Notes: a model not told the origin generated them from the letters alone. DNA of 64,000 bases from Butyricimonas paravirosa (GCF_032878955.1 NZ_CP043839.1:558001-622000), one strand, 5' to 3'. Positions 53,412-63,461 are shown, numbered from the stretch's first letter. Numbers and translations: made by a program.

Positions 53412-53516
53412 AATTGGTCCCCAGCTTGGGGAGCAATTATGTCATCACCCTTTTCAATAATTTCAACACACGCCATTTGCCTACCTTCTAATTGCGCCCC
53501 AAGCTGAGGCTCAATT
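53412..53516. repeat. Inverted pair of 27-bp palindromic elements upstream of sigma gene
   Basis: Two AATTG...CAATT elements of 27 bp at 53412-53438 and 53490-53516, each centred on an AGCTTGGG-like core; the second is the near-exact reverse complement of the first. They are 51 bp apart, so a transcript across them could fold into a large hairpin. The 358-bp gap between the S9 peptidase and sigma genes holds no gene apart from this and the terminator at 53668. Confidence 0.65.
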
Positions 53517-53667
53517 TTAATATACATATTACAAGTCAAGTTCCTCATATCCTTCTTATTTTTCACCGACTACACACGAAAATCCGTTCAAATATAATGA
53601 AAAAACATGATGACAAGCCAATTATTCGTACAAAACACACCAAAATAGCAACACACATAAAATCAAA

Positions 53668-53701
53668 AATAAGAACGATTCCTTTGGGAACCGCTCTTAT
53701 T
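53668..53701 (-). terminator. Terminator of the proteolysis operon
   Basis: Stem AATAAGA-CG-TTCC / GGAA-CG-TCTTATT with a TTTG loop and a T-rich tail on the minus strand, 3 bp after the S9 peptidase stop. It separates the protease unit from the sigma-FecR-SusCD unit. Confidence 0.85.
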
Positions 53702-53703
53702 TG

Positions 53704-55950
53704 TCATTCATCCAGCAAATATCGCTCGAAATGTCGCCACATCTTCCGGAAATAATATTCCTTTGCCAACCCCATGTACCCGTGCCTCTGTCCGGGTAAC
53801 ACCACCAACTCAAAATCTTTCCCTGCTAGAATCAGAGAATGAACCATTCGGGACGTGTTTGCTGGGTTCACCGTATCATCCGCATCTCCCGTAACTAACA
53901 TCAAATGCCCTTTCAAATTCTTCGCCAACTCTAAATGGACTGGTATTGAAAATTCAAAACTAACCTTTCCCTCCTTGGTCACCTCTTTTATACCGTGATG
54001 AATCTCACTCCACCCGTAATCAAAAATCGTATTGTCATAATTACCGGAAGAGGCCACTGCAGCTTTGTAAAAATCCGGATAAGTACATATAGCTGCCACC
54101 GTCATCGATCCCCCTCCCGAATGACCAAAGATTCCCACTTTCGTCCCATCAATAAATGAATACCTCGCGATCAATTGCTCCAACCCGTATTTATTATCTG
54201 CCAAAGGATAATCCCGCAAATTACCATACCCGTAGCAATGATAATCCCGTCCACGATAAGGACTGCCTCCCCGGTTACCAAAACAGACAACCACGAATCC
54301 GAGTTGAGCCAGTTGCGGGGCTCCCGAAGGAGAAGAAAATTCAAAATCAAGAGGTATATATTCCGTCCACGGTCCGGGGTACACGTAAGCAATAACCGGG
54401 TAACGTTTCGTGGAATCAAAATCCATCGGTTTCCACATCACCCCGTATAAATCTGTTTCCTCATCAGCCGCCTTCACCGTGAAACACTCCGGCTCTCGCC
54501 AGCCTTCCGCATACAAATTATTCAAATCAGGTCGTTCCAACGTGAACAAAAGCTTCCCGCTTACATCTCGTACTACATTTCTTGGAGCTTGATCCGGTCG
54601 GGAATAAGTATCTATAATATAACGTCCCGACGGAGAAAATGTCACTTTATGATTCCCCTCTTCCGGAGTCAGCATCTTGATTTTCCCTTTCCCGTCCAAG
54701 TTCACCCGGTTCAAACGGGCATAGTAAGGATTACCACCTTCTACCTGTCCGTGTCCCTCGAAATATAACGTCCGACCAACTGTATCTATCCTCACAATTC
54801 TCCCAGAAGTCCAATTTTCGGAAGTAACCTGATTCTTCAATCTACCTTGATTATCATACAAATAGTAATTTCCCCATCCAGAACGTTCCGACCACCACAA
54901 AATCTCGCTCGCATCATTCAAATAAGCTATCGAATACAACTCATCATTCAAATAAGGTTTCCCTTTTTCGTGAATCACAACCCGAACTTCTCCAGTCTCC
55001 GTGTCCACGGCACATATTTCTAGTTCATCCCGGGTACGCTTTTTCCGTTGGATAAAAAGTTGATCCGACCGTTTCCCCGCATATGACAACCATAATAACT
55101 GATCTTTCCACTTCTCCATCTTCACTTTCACCTGCTTTCCCGTGGTAACATCAAATATTGCGGCCTCGTATTGCGGCACGTGCTCATCCCCCGGTAAAGC
55201 ACACTTATATGCTTGCACTGTCGGACGATCCCCGTTTGAAGAAATCAGCGGTAGTTCCCCCACCTTCCTCAAATCTTCCCGGATCACGTACATCTTCTTG
55301 GAATCCCCGAACCATTCGGCACGAGTTGTCCCGACATTCCCGCTCGTATCACTATCCGACTTCCCATAAGAAAAATAACGTTCCCCGTCCGTTGTTAATC
55401 GTGTTTCCACCGAATCCTTCACCCGCATCACATACAAGTCATGCCGTTTCACGTAAGCCACATAAGCCCCATCCGGTGAAGATTTCCCAAACAAAACCTC
55501 TCCTCTCTTCACGGGTGAATTGTGAACTTCTTCTTCAACCTGAACAAGTACATTTTCCTTCACATCATACTCGAAACAACGTTTAGCATACTTAAACTCC
55601 ACTGCCCGGCCACCCTCCTTCACACGAACACTCCTCAAAGACAAAGCCTCTTCACGGACAACTTCACCGGTCACCTCTTCTAGTTTCTTCGCCAACAACT
55701 TCCGGTCAAAAAGCTCTCGTTTCACGCCACGTTTCGGGTCCACGTAATAATAACGTACACCATCACCTGTTTTAAAAGTATACCAAAACACATCGCTCTC
55801 CCCGATATAGTTGGGCCTCACCTCTAGGGAGCCTGCCAACATCCCGAATTTCATCTTTCCGAAACGTTCCGCCTGTTCATAATTCGCCTTCTGTCCCCGT
55901 ACGCTCCCAAAGAGAAAAAAGAAACTCAATAGTAAGGTTATCCCTTTCAT
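53704..55950 (-). CDS. S9-family dipeptidyl peptidase (DPP IV-like)
   Basis: 748 residues with an N-terminal signal peptide. Residues about 60-470 form the DPP IV-type beta-propeller (DSDTSGNVGTTRAEWFGDSKKMYVIRED, VTFSPSGRYIIDTYS). The hydrolase domain has the nucleophile Ser611 (FGHSGGGS), the Asp in GDADDTVNP and the His in PGQRHGYMG. It removes dipeptides from N-termini and is the last gene of the minus-strand proteolysis unit, 7 bp after the thioredoxin-like gene, where it can degrade peptides delivered by the upstream proteases. Confidence 0.95.
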   Translation of the reverse strand: MKGITLLLSFFFLFGSVRGQKANYEQAERFGKMKFGMLAGSLEVRPNYIGESDVFWYTFKTGDGVRYYYVDPKRGVKRELFDRKLLAKKLEEVTGEVVREEALSLRSVRVKEGGRAVEFKYAKRCFEYDVKENVLVQVEEEVHNSPVKRGEVLFGKSSPDGAYVAYVKRHDLYVMRVKDSVETRLTTDGERYFSYGKSDSDTSGNVGTTRAEWFGDSKKMYVIREDLRKVGELPLISSNGDRPTVQAYKCALPGDEHVPQYEAAIFDVTTGKQVKVKMEKWKDQLLWLSYAGKRSDQLFIQRKKRTRDELEICAVDTETGEVRVVIHEKGKPYLNDELYSIAYLNDASEILWWSERSGWGNYYLYDNQGRLKNQVTSENWTSGRIVRIDTVGRTLYFEGHGQVEGGNPYYARLNRVNLDGKGKIKMLTPEEGNHKVTFSPSGRYIIDTYSRPDQAPRNVVRDVSGKLLFTLERPDLNNLYAEGWREPECFTVKAADEETDLYGVMWKPMDFDSTKRYPVIAYVYPGPWTEYIPLDFEFSSPSGAPQLAQLGFVVVCFGNRGGSPYRGRDYHCYGYGNLRDYPLADNKYGLEQLIARYSFIDGTKVGIFGHSGGGSMTVAAICTYPDFYKAAVASSGNYDNTIFDYGWSEIHHGIKEVTKEGKVSFEFSIPVHLELAKNLKGHLMLVTGDADDTVNPANTSRMVHSLILAGKDFELVVLPGQRHGYMGLAKEYYFRKMWRHFERYLLDE

Positions 55951-55957
55951 ATCCGAC

Positions 55958-56503
55958 CTATTTTTTACTTTCCAATGCTTTTGTTATCGTATCCAACATT
56001 ACTTCCCACGTTCCGGGCATGTAACTCGGTCCGTGATACACGATTTTCCCTTTCCTGTCAATCACGAAATAACGGGGTATCCCCCCCTCGAAAAACAAAT
56101 TGGCAATCTTTCTATCTTTATCCTTTCCAAAAGGAAAATCAAATCCGAAACGCTCCTGAAACTTTTTTATATCCTCCTCATTTTTATACTTCACAATAAC
56201 AGGAACAACAACCAAATCTTTTCCTTTAAAACGTTCGAATATCTCCTTCTTAAATTTTTTCAACCCAGCGATACAAGGCGTACACTGCGTACCCACAAAA
56301 TCCAACAACACCACTTTTCCCCGCAATTTTTTCATTTTAATAGCCTTACCATTCGTCATTGTCACCTCGAAATCAGGTACATCATTTCCTGTCCACACCT
56401 TAAAACCATACTTCTCCGGTTCCGTTTCAATCTGTCCGTTTGCCAAATTTATTCCGGCGAACAACACGACCAATACTAAAATAATTTGTTTCATCAGATT
56501 CAT
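55958..56503 (-). CDS. TlpA-like periplasmic thioredoxin
   Basis: 181 residues with a signal peptide. The thioredoxin fold has the active-site CTPC (Cys74 and Cys77, in LLDFVGTQCTPCIAG), different from the usual WCxPC since the preceding Trp is replaced by Gln. The rest (IPRYFVIDRKGKIVYHG) fits the TlpA/ResA group. It likely reduces or isomerises disulfides in the periplasm. Its neighbour upstream carries a DsbD-alpha domain, so the two may form a redox pair for processing disulfide-bonded proteins. Confidence 0.93.
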   Translation of the reverse strand: MNLMKQIILVLVVLFAGINLANGQIETEPEKYGFKVWTGNDVPDFEVTMTNGKAIKMKKLRGKVVLLDFVGTQCTPCIAGLKKFKKEIFERFKGKDLVVVPVIVKYKNEEDIKKFQERFGFDFPFGKDKDRKIANLFFEGGIPRYFVIDRKGKIVYHGPSYMPGTWEVMLDTITKALESKK

Positions 56504-56533
56504 TTTTTTTATTATTAAATATCATTACACTCA

Positions 56534-58486
56534 CTAAAGATTTATCACCTCAATCTCTTCCGTCACCGGCGGCATACAAATCATATCATCACAAGCCTGG
56601 TAAGTCACCGTACAAATAATCACACCTTTATTATCGGCTGGGATAACCTTCACGGGCTGAACAAGCGTTACTTTCTTCTCGTAAATTTTCACCTTGGAAT
56701 CTGCCTCATACGCTTTCCCTTCCGGCACCTTCAATTTACCATCCGGCTCAATACCTCTAGGGTATTCAAACTTAACATCTGTCAACACGTAAGCTCCTTC
56801 CTCTCCCGAATTGGCATAAATATGGAAACCCTCCTTCATTGTAAATTGCACTTGAATCTCCTTCCCAATCCTCATGGCAAGCACGCTCACGGGGTTATCC
56901 TGCTGTACACCCCCTTGTGTCTTATCGATCCAATTGATAGCCATCCCCTTAACTTTATCAACAAATTTATACCCGCACGCCTCCGAAAAGATCAAACGGT
57001 CCCTCACCTCATCCAACCATGTTTTCCATTCCGCCGCGGTCGAAAAATTTTCCATAGAATAGCGGGCCAACAAACGTTCTCCCTTTTCCCGTTCCTCCGG
57101 TGAACCCTCCAACAACTCGATAGCCCTCTCCAATCCTTTCACGTCCCCCACGGCAATCCCCAATTGTTTCAAATCCCGATCTACCCGGAACGAAAAATTA
57201 CCCGTTCCCCCGTAGAAATAATCCATATTCTCCTTCAAATACACACGATACTCTTCCGCATCCGAACATCCGGCTCTTTCCCTGTCTCTTTTCAAATAAC
57301 TATTCAGATACTCCTCGTACTCCATCACCTTCTGAGGCTGAGGCCACGCCTGTCCCATCAAATCACCCGGCACCTCTTTTCCCGCGGCATTCAGATCCTC
57401 AACTTCACGTTTCAACTCCATCAATTTCTCGTTATAAGTCATTCTTGCCTCCCGGTAATGTTCAAATGTATCTCGTTCGAATAAGGCCAGTTGTTGCCGT
57501 AACTTTTCCCTCGTCACATAACCATTCTCGTACTTTCTCGTCACAGGAACTTTTCCATCGAACTTACTGATATAACATATCGCATTAATAAACACCCTTT
57601 GTGCCGTTTCCGTCATATAATTCGGGTCTGCCGCAAATCCCCACATGAAAAAATTACCATGTCGTCCGATTGCCACTGCATTCCGGTACTTATCGCTCAC
57701 CCCTCCGGCAATCCGTTCCCCGTCACCATTCTCTTCAAAACCATCTCCGAAAGCCACCAATCCCTGCCGGTAACGTTCCCGTCCTCCTTCACGATACCCC
57801 TCTGTTTGCACCCGCCACATATCCATCACTCCCGGTGTCGTCACACCTTCCACCCCGGAAATAGCCGACGAGGGTGCCAATCGTCTTTCGTACGTCATAT
57901 CCACGGGTAGCGGTCCCTGAAAAATCGGGTGATCCCCCCGTACATCATAAGCATGGGCATCCAAACAACGGCAATACCAGTTCAATTTCAACCCCAGTGC
58001 AGCCCCTAAAATTCCAGCTTTATCACCAACAAACAAAGTCGGTTTATTATACTGATCCGAGAAATAATGTGCAGCAAACAAAGCCTTTGTATCCACCACG
58101 TCTGCCAACTTTTTTGCAACAGGAGCAAGCTCGGTTTCTGCTTCTTCCTGTTTAGGGTAGACAGGCTCCGGTACCCCGTCAAACACGATCACATCAAACT
58201 CTTCCGTCATACTCTCTTCATAATCCCGGGCATCCACCGTTTGCACCTTTACGAAATACTGCTTCAGCAATTTTTCAAATGCAGGCATTCTCTCCCTCAT
58301 ATCTTTCTCGTAACGACTTTCCGCGATTCCCGCCCCGTGAGCAAAATTCCTAGGAGGCAACTCCCGGTCCGGATTAAAACCCACATACAAAACCTTCAAC
58401 CCCTGTTTCCCGTCCGTGCCCCGGTGGCATCCTCCTGCCACCAGAAACAACGTTACGAACATCAAACATAAAACAATTCCTTTCAT
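56534..58486 (-). CDS. Lipoprotein combining ThuA/GATase-like and DsbD-alpha domains
   Basis: 650 residues. Lipobox AGGC (Cys20). Residues about 32-320 look like a ThuA/class-I glutamine-amidotransferase-like fold (LKVLYVGFN, FDVIVFDGVPEP, HPIFQGPL, GRHGNFFMWGFAADPNYMTETAQRVFINAI). A helical middle (330-530) follows, then a C-terminal DsbD-alpha domain (about 535-650) with the disulfide pair Cys632 and Cys637 in YQACDDMIC-MPP. The domain combination is unusual. It lies between the inactive protease paralogue (6 bp) and the TlpA-like gene (30 bp) and may accept electrons for thiol-redox handling of substrates. Confidence 0.78.
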   Translation of the reverse strand: MKGIVLCLMFVTLFLVAGGCHRGTDGKQGLKVLYVGFNPDRELPPRNFAHGAGIAESRYEKDMRERMPAFEKLLKQYFVKVQTVDARDYEESMTEEFDVIVFDGVPEPVYPKQEEAETELAPVAKKLADVVDTKALFAAHYFSDQYNKPTLFVGDKAGILGAALGLKLNWYCRCLDAHAYDVRGDHPIFQGPLPVDMTYERRLAPSSAISGVEGVTTPGVMDMWRVQTEGYREGGRERYRQGLVAFGDGFEENGDGERIAGGVSDKYRNAVAIGRHGNFFMWGFAADPNYMTETAQRVFINAICYISKFDGKVPVTRKYENGYVTREKLRQQLALFERDTFEHYREARMTYNEKLMELKREVEDLNAAGKEVPGDLMGQAWPQPQKVMEYEEYLNSYLKRDRERAGCSDAEEYRVYLKENMDYFYGGTGNFSFRVDRDLKQLGIAVGDVKGLERAIELLEGSPEEREKGERLLARYSMENFSTAAEWKTWLDEVRDRLIFSEACGYKFVDKVKGMAINWIDKTQGGVQQDNPVSVLAMRIGKEIQVQFTMKEGFHIYANSGEEGAYVLTDVKFEYPRGIEPDGKLKVPEGKAYEADSKVKIYEKKVTLVQPVKVIPADNKGVIICTVTYQACDDMICMPPVTEEIEVINL

Positions 58487-58492
58487 AACAGA

Positions 58493-60841
58493 TCATAATT
58501 TAAGTTTTGCCGCCAAACTTCTGAAATACGCTCTTTCCCCCTTATCTCGATGAGATTCACCCAATTGTTCCAATTTCTCCTTCATCTCCCGAGCGTGCAT
58601 TTTCATCACCATCATATACTCTTCGGACTTGGGCTTTCCCTGCACTTCCACCATACCATCCGCCATACCCTTCACGTAGCTATACTGTACATTTTTCCGA
58701 TGTACACTCGTCACTTCGGTAACTCGATAATCATTAAAAATCATACGATCCAAATCGTTAAAGAAATTCTCTACCGTGTACGCATTCTTCCCATCAGCCA
58801 TTTCCCCTTGTAACAAAATACCGATACATCCCTCGTCCAGTTTCTCTTTCATCCAAGAACCCACAAAACGCCTAACCATCTCTTCAATCGTCAGCCACCC
58901 ATTCTTCAAGTTTAAACTACTGTCAAACCATGCCGGAATCCCTGAAAACAAATAACGATTCATAAACTCCATTGCCTCTTTTTGCTCTTCCCGGGAAACA
59001 TATGTAACCGGTCTTTCATCACTTTCCTTTATCACGGGAGCGGTATACCGCCCGCCAATCAATCCCCCGACCTGTTTCAAATAATCGCAATACAAAGATT
59101 GAGCTTTAGAATACATTTTTTCCAACTCACTCCATCCCTCTCCATCTATTTTTGCCGTAATCTCTTCCAATTTCGGGTACATTCTCTCCAAATTCTTCAT
59201 TCCCAACTCTGTCACTACAACCCGGTCTTTCCCCAAATCACCCCGTATACCCATTGGATTATTACTGTCAAAACCTCTATAATGCAACACTTTTGCCTTT
59301 TTCACAGAACCGCATAATCGATTCAAGATCAATCTATCCTTCTCCGCATCGGTCACCGCTGAATATTGTTTGTAGCCCCACATAATCGCCCACCGATCAT
59401 AAGATCCTACCCGCGGGATCAGATCTTTCACGTTTACCCCGTCTCCCGGTTGAACCGCATAATTAAAAGGCAATTCATCCGTCACGGAAACTGTGTACCC
59501 GTTCTCGGCAACCCATTTCGGATTTCTCATCTGCTTGGCCGAAAACGCCATACTAGCCGCATAATTCGGGAGCATCCCGAAAACATTCGCCACTTCCGAA
59601 GACACCTTATAACGCAACAAATCCATCACCAACTCCTCGTCAGACAAATCCTTTATCACACGTTCATCCACATTCCCACATTGTAACAAATACTCTCTCA
59701 TATCATCCGCCATGAAATAATACGGAACATTCACCCGACACTTCAAAATTTCCCCCGTCCTCGGATGTACCAAAATAGAAGAACTCACATTTCCACTCCC
59801 CGGATAACAACACACAACAGCATCCGCTAACGCCAAATCCACAGTCTGATCCGCATCCTTCACCTGTATTGCATCCTTAAAACCAGCCTGCTCAAAAGCC
59901 GCCTGCCAAGCCAAAATCCCTTTCCGAATAGCCGGACGAAAACGTTCCGGAACCTCCGGGGCAATGTAAAATACAATCGGTTTCTCCGGTTCAACCAGCT
60001 GATTTCGTTGCACTAACTCCTGATCCTTAGGGTTTACCGAAAGATTCCATTTATAAATCAACGACTCTTTCTTCACCCCCTGCGGGTTACTCCCGTAATC
60101 CAAATAACTCAATGTCCGGTAACCGACACGAGGATCAGCGTAACGTACCACCATCGACTTTTCCGGTAACACCCGTATAATACATTCCATTTCAATCGGT
60201 ACGATTCCCTCTTTTCCTGGTACTCCCAAGAATCCTTGTTTCGCAAACGAATGAACCCGTACCACAGAAAATTTCACTCCGTCCTCCAACTTCTTCACCC
60301 CCGTAATCTCTGAATTAGACGCATCAGCGGCACCTCTCTCGGCACTACCAAACCATTCCGGACTCGTTTTCACCAGTGAGGTAATCTCAATAATCGGACT
60401 TACCCCATCCGTTCCTCTTGCCACAACGGGATACATGACATGAACCGGTTCCAGTATCCGTTCCGCCATCAATTTATACATCCCTGAAGTCGTATCGGAA
60501 ACCCGTTCTCCCAAAATCCCTTTTGACAACGACACCCGGTTTCCCGGTTCTGCCTTGAACACGGCAACCCCCATTCCTTCCGTCATCGCGTAAGGAATCC
60601 CCGTTCCCCTCATCACGACCCCGGAAAAAAACATCTCCCGTCCCAACAAATTCATAGGAATCTCTAGATAATACTTATCCGCCCCCTTGTAAACCGGTAA
60701 AATCCCTTCTACCTTATCCATCCCATTTTTAAAAAATGCTGTAAACGCCATCGGTTCCTTCCCCTGTGCCATAGCCCCGAGAGCCAACACCAGTAGTACG
60801 ATAATACTTATATATCTTTTCATCATAAAACGCTTAATCAT
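58493..60841 (-). CDS. Inactive paralogue of DUF5117-type zinc metalloprotease
   Basis: 782 residues with signal peptide. It matches the intact neighbour along its whole length (shared YFVEIP/YYLEIP repeats, RFRPAIRKGILAWQAAFEQAGFKDAI, NYAVQPGDGVNVKDLIPRVGSYD). At the zinc motif the intact H-E-V-G-H-T-L-G-L-R-H becomes S415-E416-V-A-N419-V-F-G-M-L-P425, so all three zinc histidines are lost while the catalytic Glu remains; the following Met-turn SIMDY is SVTDE. Predicted pseudo-protease, perhaps a substrate-binding partner or inhibitor. It starts 66 bp after the intact protease gene. Confidence 0.88.
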   Translation of the reverse strand: MIKRFMMKRYISIIVLLVLALGAMAQGKEPMAFTAFFKNGMDKVEGILPVYKGADKYYLEIPMNLLGREMFFSGVVMRGTGIPYAMTEGMGVAVFKAEPGNRVSLSKGILGERVSDTTSGMYKLMAERILEPVHVMYPVVARGTDGVSPIIEITSLVKTSPEWFGSAERGAADASNSEITGVKKLEDGVKFSVVRVHSFAKQGFLGVPGKEGIVPIEMECIIRVLPEKSMVVRYADPRVGYRTLSYLDYGSNPQGVKKESLIYKWNLSVNPKDQELVQRNQLVEPEKPIVFYIAPEVPERFRPAIRKGILAWQAAFEQAGFKDAIQVKDADQTVDLALADAVVCCYPGSGNVSSSILVHPRTGEILKCRVNVPYYFMADDMREYLLQCGNVDERVIKDLSDEELVMDLLRYKVSSEVANVFGMLPNYAASMAFSAKQMRNPKWVAENGYTVSVTDELPFNYAVQPGDGVNVKDLIPRVGSYDRWAIMWGYKQYSAVTDAEKDRLILNRLCGSVKKAKVLHYRGFDSNNPMGIRGDLGKDRVVVTELGMKNLERMYPKLEEITAKIDGEGWSELEKMYSKAQSLYCDYLKQVGGLIGGRYTAPVIKESDERPVTYVSREEQKEAMEFMNRYLFSGIPAWFDSSLNLKNGWLTIEEMVRRFVGSWMKEKLDEGCIGILLQGEMADGKNAYTVENFFNDLDRMIFNDYRVTEVTSVHRKNVQYSYVKGMADGMVEVQGKPKSEEYMMVMKMHAREMKEKLEQLGESHRDKGERAYFRSLAAKLKL

Positions 60842-60907
60842 AAATCTTTTAATTCTCCTATCGTTGAATTTTTCAATCTAAAATTTAAAATCTAAAATTA
60901 GTTAGAT
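60842..60907. other. Intercistronic TTTTAGATT-like tract between the two metalloprotease genes
   Basis: 66 bp, largely AATCTAAAATTTAAAATCTAAAATT, i.e. reverse-orientation TTTTAGATT words. It separates the intact protease from the inactive paralogue and may be a degenerate member of the repeat family. Confidence 0.5.
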
Positions 60908-63355
60908 CTAAAATTCAAAACTGTCCCAATACGCCCTCGTCATAAAATCCTTGCTCTTCTTTCCGGCCTTCCGGGCATCCGCCTTTATCCTCTCCAACTG
61001 TTCGAAAATCAAAGAAGTAATTGCGGGGTTATCCACAAAATCCCGGGCCATCACGCCTCTCAAACTCGCCACGTACATCCGTTGTAACTCCCTGCGGTAC
61101 GAAGTCACCGGTTGATTATTCAAGACCTCTGTAAAAATCATTCCATACAAATCGTCCAAACACTCCCGCAAAGTATATGTACACTCTTCCACCTGTTCCT
61201 GTTCCGACATTTTTAAGAAAGAACCGGCCAACTGCTTGCATATCATCCCGTACAACATCCGCATCACCCGTACTTTATTCATTCGAGCAACATCCGTCAA
61301 ATGCTCTTCAAACAACCACTCCGGGGCATGGAAAAAATGCTTGTCCAAAAAAGCCAATGCCTCCTTCTGTTGTTCCCTACCGATAGGCATATCCATACCT
61401 GCCCCCTCCGAACGTGATTTATCATACACGAAATGTCCTCCGATATTATTCACTACATGAGTGATATATTTCAAATACTGATCACATACCCCCTTGTACA
61501 TCTCTGCCTGAATGGAACCAAATGTATCATCTCCTTCCGTCCAGTCCGTTATATTTTTCACGATCCGTTTCAGATTTTCCATTCCCAGCTCATTCGCTTT
61601 CATATTATTATCCCCCAAATCCTCACTCTGGCAACGGGGATTGCGAGCATCATACTCCGTACCAAAGAAACGACGCTCGTTCTCAGTCCTTTGCCGAGTA
61701 GTCCACGCCCTCAAATAAGCTTTTTCCTCCTGCTCGTCCTTCATCTCCGGGAAATAACGGTATCCCCACTCAATAGCAAACAAATCATACTCGCCCAGCC
61801 TCGGAACCAAATCTTCCAACGCAATTCCATCACCGGGTTGCGCCACGTAATTAAAGCGGGCATAATCCATGATCGATGCCGTGTGTCCATGTTCTTTCAC
61901 GTAATCCTTATCCCGGATCTGTTCGACAGAATAAGTACTGCTACTATAAAAATTATGTCGTAATCCCAACGTGTGCCCAACCTCATGAGAAACAAGGTAA
62001 CGTACCAGTCTCCCCATCACCTCTTCCGGGAAAGGGAAATGATGCACTCGTTCATCCACCGCACCCGCTTGGGCAAAATACCATTTCTGTAACAAATCGC
62101 GTACACAATGGAACAAGGAAATACGGGCTCCTAGAATCTCCCCGGTTCTCGGATCACTTGTTTGCAATCCGAAAGCATTCCCAATCGGTGAGGCCTTGTA
62201 CGAAATAATTGAATTCCGTGCATCCTCCGGTCGGAAATCCGGATCTTCTTCAGGTTGGGGCATCCGTTTCGCCACGATCGCATTCTTGAATCCCGCCCGT
62301 TCAAACGCCTTCTCCCAATCCCGTACTCCCTCGATCAAATGAGGGATCATAAATTCCGGAATATCATAATCTATATAAAAAACGATTGGTTTCCGGGGTT
62401 CCACCAATTCCCCCCGTTTATATTTCTCCACCTCTTCCGGCCGGGGTTCCATCCTCCACCGGCAGGCGTATGTCGCTTGTTTCATCTTCAAGGAATCCCC
62501 GTACTCCGTACCCTTCACCACGAAATACCCAACCCGTTTATCCTCGTATCTCGGACGCATCGGCTCTTCCGGCAACAAACGTAAAGACACCGCCAATTCC
62601 CACACCGTCGGATTCTGCTCCACCTTCTCCTCCCGGGCGAAAGGTGACAATTGTGGTGCGGCTCCCGCCCCGTAACATTTAATCATCCGAAAAACCACAT
62701 TATCCGGAAACACACTACATCCGGCCACGCTCGCCCGATCGGCTTGATAACCACCCAGACCAAGCGTTGCTTTCATATCTTTTAATGAAAATATATTATT
62801 GTCCGTCAACAAGACCTCCGTCATATCAATCAACACACTCTCATCCCCCGTTGCCTTCACGTCAAAAATCATGGCAACAGGCTTACGTTCCGTTGCTTTC
62901 ATCAACCGGACAATCTCGCTTGTCGTATCCTTTACCCATTTATCAGTTTCCGGCTCCACCAGCCACACCTCATTCTCCCTCCCAACCTCGAAACGAATTA
63001 ACCGGGTAGACAAAGGATCTCCCGCATACCCCAGCAATTGAGTATCCGCTCTTTTATTTTGGGCAGATCCCTTCGCCAACACCTGCATCGCTGCAATATC
63101 CCGTCCCAATAACCGTTTGGGAATCTCCACGAAATACCGCCCCTCCTGCACGTAAACATTAAACATCCCTTTATATCGTTGTGCTGTCGGTTTCACGAAT
63201 TTCTCAATGGTAACCGCTTCTTTCACCCCCGACTCTCGCACCGAAGTCGCTTGCATTCCCTGCTCCCGCCCCTTTTTTACCTGTCCGGTCCCATCTGTCA
63301 AGCATACGCACAAACAGCACGTACACAACTCGATAACCCTAAAAAATCTTTTCAT
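60908..63355 (-). CDS. Zinc-dependent metalloprotease (DUF5117/DUF5118 type)
   Basis: 815 residues with an N-terminal signal peptide. The metzincin-like zinc motif HEVGHTLGLRH is complete (His457, catalytic Glu458, His461, His467) and a Met-turn-like SIMDY follows about 40 residues later. The N-terminal half carries the DUF5118/DUF5117 domains with FVEIPKRLLGRDIAAMQVL. These exported proteases are frequent in Bacteroidetes SusCD loci. First complete gene of the minus-strand proteolysis unit, with the inactive paralogue next. Expected to cleave proteins at the cell surface or in the periplasm. Confidence 0.93.
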   Translation of the reverse strand: MKRFFRVIELCTCCLCVCLTDGTGQVKKGREQGMQATSVRESGVKEAVTIEKFVKPTAQRYKGMFNVYVQEGRYFVEIPKRLLGRDIAAMQVLAKGSAQNKRADTQLLGYAGDPLSTRLIRFEVGRENEVWLVEPETDKWVKDTTSEIVRLMKATERKPVAMIFDVKATGDESVLIDMTEVLLTDNNIFSLKDMKATLGLGGYQADRASVAGCSVFPDNVVFRMIKCYGAGAAPQLSPFAREEKVEQNPTVWELAVSLRLLPEEPMRPRYEDKRVGYFVVKGTEYGDSLKMKQATYACRWRMEPRPEEVEKYKRGELVEPRKPIVFYIDYDIPEFMIPHLIEGVRDWEKAFERAGFKNAIVAKRMPQPEEDPDFRPEDARNSIISYKASPIGNAFGLQTSDPRTGEILGARISLFHCVRDLLQKWYFAQAGAVDERVHHFPFPEEVMGRLVRYLVSHEVGHTLGLRHNFYSSSTYSVEQIRDKDYVKEHGHTASIMDYARFNYVAQPGDGIALEDLVPRLGEYDLFAIEWGYRYFPEMKDEQEEKAYLRAWTTRQRTENERRFFGTEYDARNPRCQSEDLGDNNMKANELGMENLKRIVKNITDWTEGDDTFGSIQAEMYKGVCDQYLKYITHVVNNIGGHFVYDKSRSEGAGMDMPIGREQQKEALAFLDKHFFHAPEWLFEEHLTDVARMNKVRVMRMLYGMICKQLAGSFLKMSEQEQVEECTYTLRECLDDLYGMIFTEVLNNQPVTSYRRELQRMYVASLRGVMARDFVDNPAITSLIFEQLERIKADARKAGKKSKDFMTRAYWDSFEF

Positions 63356-63461
63356 ACACCTGCAATTTTAATACAATACTCTCCCAAGCACCGGGTATCC
63401 GGCACTAAAAACATACAATCAGGGAGCCGAAAAGCCTTCCGGCTCCCCCCACACAAAACAA

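Noticed and set aside
61433..61963. 176-codon plus-strand ORF antisense to the metalloprotease
   Set aside because: Inside a clear protease gene, no domain, low-complexity composition.
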